From assembly GCF_000010305.1 (NCBI RefSeq), contig NC_012489.1, forward strand, positions 2,549,646-2,613,645: 64,000 nt of DNA. Reading direction: 5' to 3'. This DNA comes from Gemmatimonas aurantiaca T-27 (GTDB lineage: Bacteria; Gemmatimonadota; Gemmatimonadetes; Gemmatimonadales; Gemmatimonadaceae). Made by a program: the position numbers and the translations under genes. Below are positions 15,260 through 22,191 of this stretch, one piece after another. Numbering within the stretch: the stretch's first letter is position 1; each line of letters starts with the position of its first letter. Below the pieces are notes generated by a model. That model saw nothing but the letters and a program-made list of their open reading frames with translations, searched no databases and was not told where the DNA came from.

Positions 15260-16607
15260 GTGCCCATGTACGTACTGGTTGTCGACGATGAGCCCGCACT
15301 GCGCGAAGTGCTCTCCCAGCGATTGACAAGCTGGGGCTATCGCGTAGCCACGGCGGGTGACGTACAGGAAGCCGAGACGTTGCTGAATACCTCCGAACCG
15401 GATCTGGTGCTCAGCGATGTGGTATTGCCTGGCCTCTCCGGCCTCGATCTGCTGCGGCGCTTCAAGGCGCGGAACGCGGCGTTGCCCGTTGTGCTGATCA
15501 CCGCACATGCCAATGTCGACGCCGCCGTGGAGGCCATGAAAGCGGGCGCGACCGACTTCCTCACCAAACCGATCGACACGGCCACCCTGCGTGCCGTGCT
15601 CGAGTCGGTGCGCGTCGATCAGCGTGAGCGGAAGGCCGCCCGCTCACTGGACGAAGCGCTGCAGGAACCCGCCACGGGTGGACTGATCGGGTCCAGTGCG
15701 GCAATGCGCGACGTGCGCGCAATTGTCGCTCATCGCGTCCACCGATGCCGGCGCGCTCATCACGGGCGAAAGTGGCACAGGCAAAGAAGTGGCTGCCCGA
15801 ACCATCCATGAGCTGAGCACACGCGCCTCGCAGCCCTTTGTGGCCATCAACGCAGCGGCCATTCCAGAGGGCTTGATGGAATCGGAGATCTTCGGCCATG
15901 AACGTGGCGCATTCACCGGTGCCGTGAGTTCCCGCGCCGGCTGCTTCGAACAGGCCGATCGCGGCACGTTGCTGCTGGACGAACTGGCCGAGATGCCGAT
16001 CGCACTGCAACCGAAATTGTTGCGGGTGCTCGAGGACGGCCGGGTACGGCGTCTCGGATCGGCCCGCGAGGCGGCCTTCGATGTGCGGGTCATTGCGGCC
16101 ACCAACCGCGACCCGATGACGGCGGTGGACGAGGGGAAGCTGCGCGCGGACCTGATGTACCGTCTGAATGTGTTCAGTATCGTGTTGCCGGCGCTGCGCG
16201 AACGCACAGAGGACATTCCCTTGCTCGCCCGCCATTTCATTCACCTGTTCAACCACAAACACGGCGCGGAAGTGCATGCGATGCGGGAGACGACCATGGA
16301 CCGTCTGCAGGCATGGCATTGGCCCGGCAACGTCCGCGAACTGCGCAATGTGATCGAGCGATCCGTGGTGATTGCTCGACATGGATGGATCGAGCCGTCG
16401 CATCTGCCCCCTCACATCGGCGCGGCAAAGCCCACCGGTCACTCGCTCGAGCTTCCGGCTCACACCACACTGGCCGAGGCAGAGCGACTCCTCATTCGCA
16501 CCACATTGGAGCGCACGGGCAACAACAAGGCCGAGACTGCGCGTCTACTCGGGCTCGACGTGAAGACCATTCGCAACAAATTGCGCAGTTGGGCGCTCGA
16601 CGGGTGA
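15260..16607 (+). pseudogene. Sigma-54-dependent response regulator (NtrC family), frameshifted
   Basis: Two frames together encode one NtrC-type protein of about 448 residues. Frame one gives a receiver domain (VLVVDDEP, phospho-acceptor Asp in VLSDVVLPG, Lys in FLTKP). Frame two gives the AAA+ sigma-54 domain (Walker A GESGTGKE, intact GAFTGA loop, RADLMYRLNVF) and a C-terminal Fis-type helix-turn-helix (NNKAETARLLGLDVKTIRNK). The break falls at 15725-15735, between DVRAIVA and IASTDAGALITGE. Loss of two bases, or gain of one, explains it. All catalytic motifs on both sides are intact, and the kinase and lipoprotein genes following are undamaged. A sequencing error or a recent mutation is therefore more likely than old decay. 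No Shine-Dalgarno precedes either start. Confidence 0.85.
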
Positions 16608-16614
16608 GTCACCG

Positions 16615-18090
16615 ATGACGGTTGCCCGACGACTATGGGTGGTACTGGGGGTGAATGTTGCCCTGCTCGGCGCGGTGGAGCTCTATCACCTTCGCGCCCT
16701 GCACCGCGTGGTCCGCACGACGGAACGGCTGACCGATGTGTCCACCAGGGTGGTCCTGGCTCAGGCACGGCAGAACGAGCGCATTGTGTCGCTCGATGAA
16801 TCGCTGGCCAAATATGCCGTGACACGTGATCGCGGATACCTGACCAAGTCCGCAACCGTGCGCGCGGAGTTTTCGCAGGAGTTGGACAACCTGCTGGCGC
16901 TGCCGGTGAACGGTATGGAACGGCAGGCGCTGAGGGATGTCGCACATGCCTGGCAGCAGGTCAACGACATCGCAGCCCGTCCGGCACTGCAGGCGCCCGG
17001 CCGATCAGCGGCCGCGCAGAACGCCATGGATCTGCAGCGGGCGCTGGATTCCCTGCGATTGGCTGGGGAAGCACTGGGTGACGCTTCGCAACGGGCCATG
17101 CGTGAAGGAGCCTTCGCATCACGCGCCGTGGCCGACACGGCCGAGCGCGTATCCTGGATTGCCGCGGCCGGCGCGTTGCTGGTGGCCTTGATATCAGGGC
17201 TGGCACTCCGTCGCTCCATCACCAAGCCGCTGCGGGCCCTCAGCGCCGGCACACAGTCGGTGGCCCAGGGTCAGTTCGATCATCGTCTCCAACTCGAGTG
17301 GAGTGATGAATTCCGGCAGGTCGCCGGGGCCTTCAATACGATGACGGCGCGGCTCGGTGAACTGGATCGCATGAAGCGGGAGTTCGTGTCGAATGTCTCG
17401 CACGATCTCAAGTCTCCACTCGCGTCGCTGCGCGAAACCACCTCCCTGCTGCTGGACGAAGTCCCGGGTCCTCTCCGTGACTCTCAACGGCGCGTGCTGC
17501 TGCTCCAGCGCGAAAGCGCCGACCGACTGGGCGTGATGATCGCCAAGCTGTTGGATTTGTCACGCATCGAAGCCGGATTGCCACTGCAATACGAATCCAT
17601 CGCGGTGCAGTCGTTCATGGAGAATGCGGTGCAACATGCCCAGGCCTCAGGGCATGAGCGCGGTATACGCATACAGCTCCTTCGAAACGTCGCCGCGTCG
17701 GTGGTGCTGGTGGCCGATGCCGATCGTGTCCGTCAACTGGTGGACAATCTGCTGGAGAATGCCGTGAAGTTCTCGCCCCGCAGTGACGTGGTATCGGTGG
17801 ATCTGGCAACCCACGGGTCGACGCTGATGCTGTCGGTGGCGGATCGTGGGCCCGGTGTAGAGCGGGAGGATGCCGAGCGCGTCTTCGATCGGTTCTATCA
17901 AACAGCGGCCGGTCGCGCCGTGAGCGGCCGTGGCACGGGATTGGGACTGACCATTTGCCGCGAGGTCGTGCATGCGCACGGAGGACACATTGCCGTTTTG
18001 GCACGAGATGGCGGTGGAAGCGTGTTCGTGGTAAAGCTGCCTGGCCTTTCATCGACCGTCGTTGCGCCGCACGGCGAGGCGGCCGCATGA
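16615..18090 (+). CDS. Membrane sensor histidine kinase
   Basis: The 491-residue product has an N-terminal helix (residues 6-25) and an extracytoplasmic, mostly helical sensor region (about 30-178). A second helix (about 180-199), HAMP (200-250), a dimerisation domain with phospho-acceptor His263 in SNVSHDLKSPL, and a C-terminal ATPase follow. The ATPase shows an N box (DNLLENAVKFS), G1 (DRGPGVE) and G2 (GRGTGLGL). It follows the regulator by 7 bases and overlaps the lipoprotein gene by four (ATGA), so the three form an operon. It presumably phosphorylates the sigma-54 regulator. The helical-bundle sensor gives no clue to the ligand. Confidence 0.93.
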   Translation: MTVARRLWVVLGVNVALLGAVELYHLRALHRVVRTTERLTDVSTRVVLAQARQNERIVSLDESLAKYAVTRDRGYLTKSATVRAEFSQELDNLLALPVNGMERQALRDVAHAWQQVNDIAARPALQAPGRSAAAQNAMDLQRALDSLRLAGEALGDASQRAMREGAFASRAVADTAERVSWIAAAGALLVALISGLALRRSITKPLRALSAGTQSVAQGQFDHRLQLEWSDEFRQVAGAFNTMTARLGELDRMKREFVSNVSHDLKSPLASLRETTSLLLDEVPGPLRDSQRRVLLLQRESADRLGVMIAKLLDLSRIEAGLPLQYESIAVQSFMENAVQHAQASGHERGIRIQLLRNVAASVVLVADADRVRQLVDNLLENAVKFSPRSDVVSVDLATHGSTLMLSVADRGPGVEREDAERVFDRFYQTAAGRAVSGRGTGLGLTICREVVHAHGGHIAVLARDGGGSVFVVKLPGLSSTVVAPHGEAAA

Positions 18091-18719
18091 CCGCGTCCCA
18101 TCGCACGCGTCTTGCACTCTTCGCGACGTTGTTCGTTACGTCGGGATGCGCCCGCAGTGTCTTTCAGCAGCAAGTGCGGGCCGGTCAATGGCAGTTGGCG
18201 GCCAGCACTTTCCGCAATGATTCGCTGTTGTTGCGTGACAGCGAGGCCGTCAGGCGAGTGGCGCGTATTCATGCGATGCCCGACAGTGCCACATGGGATC
18301 CGGAACGCGCGCTGGAGCTGCTGCGTGTGTCGAGGATCTACATGACTCCCGAGAAAGTGCCAGAAGGAGACGTTCGGCTGGAGCGACTGCTGCAGCTCAT
18401 CGTGCAGGAGCGAACGGCACATCGCACCATCCGTGAGGCGCTCCAAGATTCCGTCAGGCGGCAGGAAGGTGTACTGGAGGAGCTTCGTCGCGAGCACGAT
18501 CGCCTGCGTGCGACGAGTTCAGCCTCGGACAGTGAGCGCGTGCTGCTGCAGCGATTGGTTGGCCGTCTCGAAGCCGACCTGCGAGATCGGGAGATGCAGT
18601 TGGCCACATTGCGCACGGAGCTCGAGCGCCTCAAAGCGATCGACCTGTCGCGACCGCCACGACCAACGCCAATGATCGAGCCGCAACGCGAACGTGGCGC
18701 CACTCCGCCGGGGCGCTGA
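18087..18719 (+). CDS. Coiled-coil lipoprotein of the two-component operon, QseG-like in position
   Basis: The 210-residue product has a lipoprotein signal (lipobox VTSGC, cysteine near residue 21). A region with alternating charged and hydrophobic residues follows. A long coiled coil lies at about residues 105-190 (ERTAHRTIREALQD, EELRREHDRLRAT, LEADLRDREMQLATL), and then a Pro/Arg-rich tail. I recognise no sequence family. Gene content (sigma-54 regulator, kinase, coiled-coil lipoprotein) matches the enterobacterial QseF/QseE/QseG set, in which the lipoprotein contacts the kinase. That parallel is inference from context only. The ATG overlaps the kinase stop. Confidence 0.82.
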   Translation: MTASHRTRLALFATLFVTSGCARSVFQQQVRAGQWQLAASTFRNDSLLLRDSEAVRRVARIHAMPDSATWDPERALELLRVSRIYMTPEKVPEGDVRLERLLQLIVQERTAHRTIREALQDSVRRQEGVLEELRREHDRLRATSSASDSERVLLQRLVGRLEADLRDREMQLATLRTELERLKAIDLSRPPRPTPMIEPQRERGATPPGR

Positions 18720-18758
18720 ACCAGCGCTCCAACGAAGTTGACGCCACGGGCCTCACAC

Positions 18759-18799
18759 GAGGGTGGTACGGACGTGCCCAAGGCACGTCCGACGCCCTC
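18759..18799. terminator. Bidirectional terminator between convergent genes
   Basis: GGACGTGCC and GGCACGTCC form a 9-bp stem with a 3-base loop, extended outward by GAGGG/CCCTC. It lies in the 81-base gap between the lipoprotein gene and the convergent secreted-protein gene. T-runs are weak on both sides. Confidence 0.65.
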
Positions 18800-18800
18800 G

Positions 18801-19181
18801 TCACTCCGCTGGAGTGACCTTGACTTCACCAGCACAACTGGTCGCGCCACCGGTGAGCGTCAGTGCCCACGCGCCAGCCGCCGCACCACTCGCATCCACC
18901 TTCAGGGTGAAGTTCTTGTTGTCAGCACCCTTGGTCACGGAGCTCACCTTGATGTTGCTCTCGCGCGCGATGTCTGCCTTGGGCTGTTCCGTCAGCTCCT
19001 CAGAGAGCGTCACGTTCACTTCCTGCTCGCCCGGGCGCACCGCAAGCGCTTGGGAAACGGTCGCCGAGCATGCCGCTCCGAACGGCGGCACCGGCGCGGG
19101 CTTGGCGCCGACGGCAGAACTCGTGAGCACCACCGCCGCAATGGAGAGTCCAGCGAATCCAGCAGAGAGTCGGTTCGTCAT
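18801..19181 (-). CDS. Small secreted protein, unknown, under a sigma-54 promoter
   Basis: The 126-residue product has a clear Sec signal peptide (about residues 1-26, ending SSAVGA). The mature domain is about 100 residues, beta-rich in look (EQEVNVTLSEEL, NFTLKVDASGAAAGAWALTLTGG), with two cysteines that could form a disulfide. No family is recognised. AGGAGG precedes the ATG by 4 bases, and a consensus sigma-54 promoter lies about 77 bases upstream. Regulated, high-level expression in the cell envelope is the natural reading. It converges on the regulator-kinase-lipoprotein operon, whose regulator is the obvious candidate activator. Confidence 0.78.
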   Translation of the reverse strand: MTNRLSAGFAGLSIAAVVLTSSAVGAKPAPVPPFGAACSATVSQALAVRPGEQEVNVTLSEELTEQPKADIARESNIKVSSVTKGADNKNFTLKVDASGAAAGAWALTLTGGATSCAGEVKVTPAE

Positions 19182-19257
19182 ATGGCCTCCTGGCACAAAA
19201 GAACTTTGGTAGGAATGCTGGCATGACGGTTATCGTCTTCCAGTCGACTCCTTACAA

Positions 19258-19273
19258 AGCAACCCGCGTGCCA
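19258..19273 (-). promoter_or_regulatory. Sigma-54 (-24/-12) promoter
   Basis: On the reverse strand TGGCACG, four bases, then TTGCT match the sigma-54 consensus exactly (GG at -24, GC at -12). Transcription would begin near 19247, about 66 bases before the start codon of the small secreted protein at 18801-19181. Confidence 0.85.
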
Positions 19274-19322
19274 GAAGCCTTTGGGCAGGCAATCCATTCA
19301 GAGCAAAGCACTTACCACCGTT

Positions 19323-19396
19323 CTCGAGAGATCCGCCGCGCACAGCGAATCGGGGAATCAGGGAATTTTTCCCTGCGCGCGACGGCACTCTCGAGG
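19323..19396. promoter_or_regulatory. Candidate activator-binding region for the sigma-54 promoter
   Basis: About 50-120 bases upstream of the sigma-54 promoter are three dyads: CTCGAGAG near 19323, a palindrome CAGGGAA-TTT-TTCCCTG at 19359-19375, and CTCTCGAG near 19388. Enhancer-binding proteins normally bind such repeats 80-150 bases upstream. The central palindrome could instead be a weak terminator for the hydrolase gene ending at 19415. Confidence 0.4.
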
Positions 19397-19414
19397 GGAA
19401 TTTTCGAATGGCCT

Positions 19415-20305
19415 CTACCGCACGTGTTGGCGGAAAAAGGCCACGGTGCGCTCCCAGGCGAGCTTGGCGGCGGCCGCGTCATATCGCGGCGTGGTGTCGT
19501 TGTTGAAGCCGTGCTGCGTACCGGGATAGAGGTGGCGCTCATAGGCAACGTTGGCTGCCTTGAGCGCCGTCTCGAAGTCCGGCCAACTCGCGTTGATGCG
19601 CGGATCGTTCTCGGCGGACTGAATCATGAGCGGTGCCTTGATCTTCGGCACATCGGCGAGATTCGCCGACGATCCATAGAACGGCACGCCAGCCGAGAGG
19701 TCCGTGCCTAGTTGGGTGGCAAGAAAGTTGACCATGCCGCCGCCGTAGCAGAAACCGACGGCGCCGATCTTCCCACTGCATTCGGGGCGATTCTTGAGGA
19801 AACGCGACGCGGCGATGAAGTCCTGTTGGGTCTTTGGCTGTTCGAGTTTGGGGAAGAGTTCGCGAGCCTTCTCTTCGTCACCGGGATAGCCGCCCAACGG
19901 AAACAAGGCGTCCGGGGCAAGCGCCACGAATCCGTCTACCGCAAGGCGACGGGCAATGTCTTCGATGTGTGGATTGAGCCCGCGGTTTTCATGGATGACG
20001 AGCACACCCGGCATCTTGCCCGAACGTCCTGTGGGGCGCGCGAGATACCCGCGCGCGGTGCCATAACCATTGGGCGACGGGAATTCGATGTAGTCCTGTT
20101 CGATGCGCGTATCGTCAGGCTTGATGACCTGTGCCTCGAGAAACTTCGGGCTCAGTTGATCGAGCAGCATCGCGGCGGTGACGCCACCGACCGCGTATTT
20201 CGCCGCCTTGTCGAGGAAGGTGCGGCGGTCGATACCGCCGTGCACATACGCATCGAACAGGATGAGCAGTTCCTGATCGAAATCATGCGCGTTCTTACGT
20301 TCCAT
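19415..20305 (-). CDS. Dienelactone hydrolase family protein
   Basis: The 296-residue alpha/beta hydrolase carries the Cys-Asp-His triad of this family: Cys186 in GFCYGGG, Asp234 in SAENDPRIN, His265 in GTQHGF. An N-terminal helical segment (IDRRTFLDKAAKYAVGGVTAAMLL) before the hydrolase domain resembles a Tat-type or membrane-directing signal, so it may be exported or anchored. The founding activity is hydrolysis of dienelactone in chloroaromatic breakdown; homologues of this longer type are not assigned a substrate. The ATG at 20305 was preferred over one at 20356, which would overlap the next gene's control region. It is divergent from coaBC. Confidence 0.9.
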   Translation of the reverse strand: MERKNAHDFDQELLILFDAYVHGGIDRRTFLDKAAKYAVGGVTAAMLLDQLSPKFLEAQVIKPDDTRIEQDYIEFPSPNGYGTARGYLARPTGRSGKMPGVLVIHENRGLNPHIEDIARRLAVDGFVALAPDALFPLGGYPGDEEKARELFPKLEQPKTQQDFIAASRFLKNRPECSGKIGAVGFCYGGGMVNFLATQLGTDLSAGVPFYGSSANLADVPKIKAPLMIQSAENDPRINASWPDFETALKAANVAYERHLYPGTQHGFNNDTTPRYDAAAAKLAWERTVAFFRQHVR

Positions 20306-20454
20306 AGGGGCACCTGCGAAGGCACGGGGGAAGGGGCGGATCTCGGTAACCGTCACAAGCGGAGCAAATGTACCGCCATGCCTCGGGGGAGGAAGACGGT
20401 CGCCGGACCCTCGTCATGCTGGCAGTTCCCCCGCTGGGCACTAGCTTCCAGGGT

Positions 20455-21681
20455 ATGCCAAAGTCCCGGATCCTGTTTGTCGTCACCGGATCGATCGCTG
20501 CGTTCAAAGCGGCGCAGGTCGTCTCCCGACTCGTGCAAAACGGCAACGAGGTGCGCGTGGTGGCCACTCCCGCGGCCCTGCAGTTCGTCGGCGCGGCCAC
20601 CTTCGAGGGCCTCACCGGGCACCCGGTTCTCTCGGATCTATGGGAACATGGGCGGGCCATGGATCACATCCACCTGAGCCGCTGGTGTGATTTTGGTGTG
20701 ATCTGTCCCGCCACGGCCAACACCATTGCGCACATGGCGCACGGATTGGCCGAAGATCTGGTGGGCGCGCTCACGCTGGCCTGGCCGCGCGAGAAGGCCT
20801 TGCACGTGTTCCCGGCCATGAACCGCGAGATGATCAGTCATCCGGCCACCGTGGAGAACATGGCCAAAGCCACGCGGGCGGGGGTGATCATGCATCCCAG
20901 CAGCGGGGGCAATCTGGCCTGCGGTGAAGTGGGTGAAGGACGACTGCTCGAGCCTGACGACATCGTCGCGCGGGTTACACCACAGCGACTCGGACGCATC
21001 CTGATCACCGCAGGTGCCACTCGCGAACCGATCGATGGCATCCGCTTCGTGACCAATGTGAGCACCGGTCGCACCGGCGCGACGATTGCCGACCGTCTGG
21101 CCGCCAAGGGATGGCAGGTGACCTTCGTGCACGGGCAAGGCTCGGCACTGCCCAACGCCTCCATCGCGCGTGTCCCGTACGGTTCGTTTGCGGATCTCGA
21201 CGCGACCCTGCAGCGTGAACTTGCGGCGCAGCGCTACGATGGCGTCATCCATGCCGCGGCGGTCAGCGATTACTCCGTTGACTCGGTGAATGGGGGAACA
21301 GCCGATGGCAACGTGAAGCTTCGCAGCGGGGATACGCTCGACCTGCGTTTCAAGTCGAACTTCAAGATCCTGCCCCGCCTCAAACAGTATTCGGCCAATG
21401 CAGATGTGCAGGTGATCGGCTTCAAGCTGACACTCAATCAGACCGAGGACGGCACGGCCGAAATCGCACGGGGATTGCTGGGCCAGGCGGTGGACGCCGT
21501 GGTGGCCAACGATTGGTCACGCATCGACGGCGCCGCGCACCCGGGCCAGTTGGTATCGCAGACCGGCAGCGCTTCGTTCGCCAACGTGGCCGAACTGAGT
21601 GAACTGCTGCACGGCCGCCTGCAGGCCGCCCGCCCGCGCCAAACAGGCATCGGCGCGGTAGCTGGAGCAGCGGACTTTTAA
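20455..21681 (+). CDS. coaBC: Bifunctional phosphopantothenoylcysteine decarboxylase/synthetase (CoaBC)
   Basis: CoaBC makes 4'-phosphopantetheine from phosphopantothenate and cysteine in coenzyme A synthesis. Of 408 residues, about 1-180 are the FMN-dependent decarboxylase: GSIAAFKAAQ, catalytic His in MDHIHLS, ICPATANTIA, the substrate clamp FPAMN, and LACGEVGEGR with the redox Cys. The rest is the CTP-dependent ligase: ITAGATREPIDGIRFVTN, STGRTG in place of the usual SSGKMG, and AAAVSDY. It is a single, stand-alone gene; the DUF1304 gene follows after 14 bases. Confidence 0.95.
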   Translation: MPKSRILFVVTGSIAAFKAAQVVSRLVQNGNEVRVVATPAALQFVGAATFEGLTGHPVLSDLWEHGRAMDHIHLSRWCDFGVICPATANTIAHMAHGLAEDLVGALTLAWPREKALHVFPAMNREMISHPATVENMAKATRAGVIMHPSSGGNLACGEVGEGRLLEPDDIVARVTPQRLGRILITAGATREPIDGIRFVTNVSTGRTGATIADRLAAKGWQVTFVHGQGSALPNASIARVPYGSFADLDATLQRELAAQRYDGVIHAAAVSDYSVDSVNGGTADGNVKLRSGDTLDLRFKSNFKILPRLKQYSANADVQVIGFKLTLNQTEDGTAEIARGLLGQAVDAVVANDWSRIDGAAHPGQLVSQTGSASFANVAELSELLHGRLQAARPRQTGIGAVAGAADF

Positions 21682-21695
21682 TCCGTAGGCCCATC

Positions 21696-22055
21696 ATGGT
21701 GCTGGCGAGCCAAATCGCGACCGCGTTCGTTGCGCTGATCCATCTCTACATCCTCGTGCTGGAGATGTTTCTCTGGACCACACCGCGAGGCCGGAAGGCA
21801 TTCGGGTTGACGCCGGAATTCGCCGAGGCCACCAAGGTGCTGGCCGCCAATCAAGGTCTGTACAATGGATTTCTGTGCGCCGGCCTGGTCTGGGGGCTCA
21901 GTCTCGGTGCTTCTGGCCGGATGGTCACGGTCTTTTTCCTTGGCTGTGTGACGGTGGCGGGGCTCTATGGTGCCTTTACCGCCAATCGGAAAATCCTGTA
22001 CGTGCAGGCGGTCCCAGCCATCGTGGCGCTGCTCCTGGTCCTCACCGCTCGCTGA
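21696..22055 (+). CDS. DUF1304 family membrane protein
   Basis: This 119-residue integral membrane protein has four predicted helices (about residues 5-28, 52-72, 75-95, 100-117). The family signature NQGLYNGFLCAGL lies between helices 1 and 2. The function of DUF1304 proteins is unknown. It starts 14 bases after coaBC and is probably co-transcribed, although no functional link is evident. Confidence 0.88.
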   Translation: MVLASQIATAFVALIHLYILVLEMFLWTTPRGRKAFGLTPEFAEATKVLAANQGLYNGFLCAGLVWGLSLGASGRMVTVFFLGCVTVAGLYGAFTANRKILYVQAVPAIVALLLVLTAR

Positions 22056-22191
22056 CGACTCGTCACAGACCAGCTCGTTGGAATCTTCGGCTGCCCAGGG
22101 ACGGCCCCGAAGTCATATTGCACTCCATTGCTGAAGTCGCGCTGTGTGGAAGGCTGGCGCAGCGCCCCACAAAGTTCTCTCCATACCCTGT

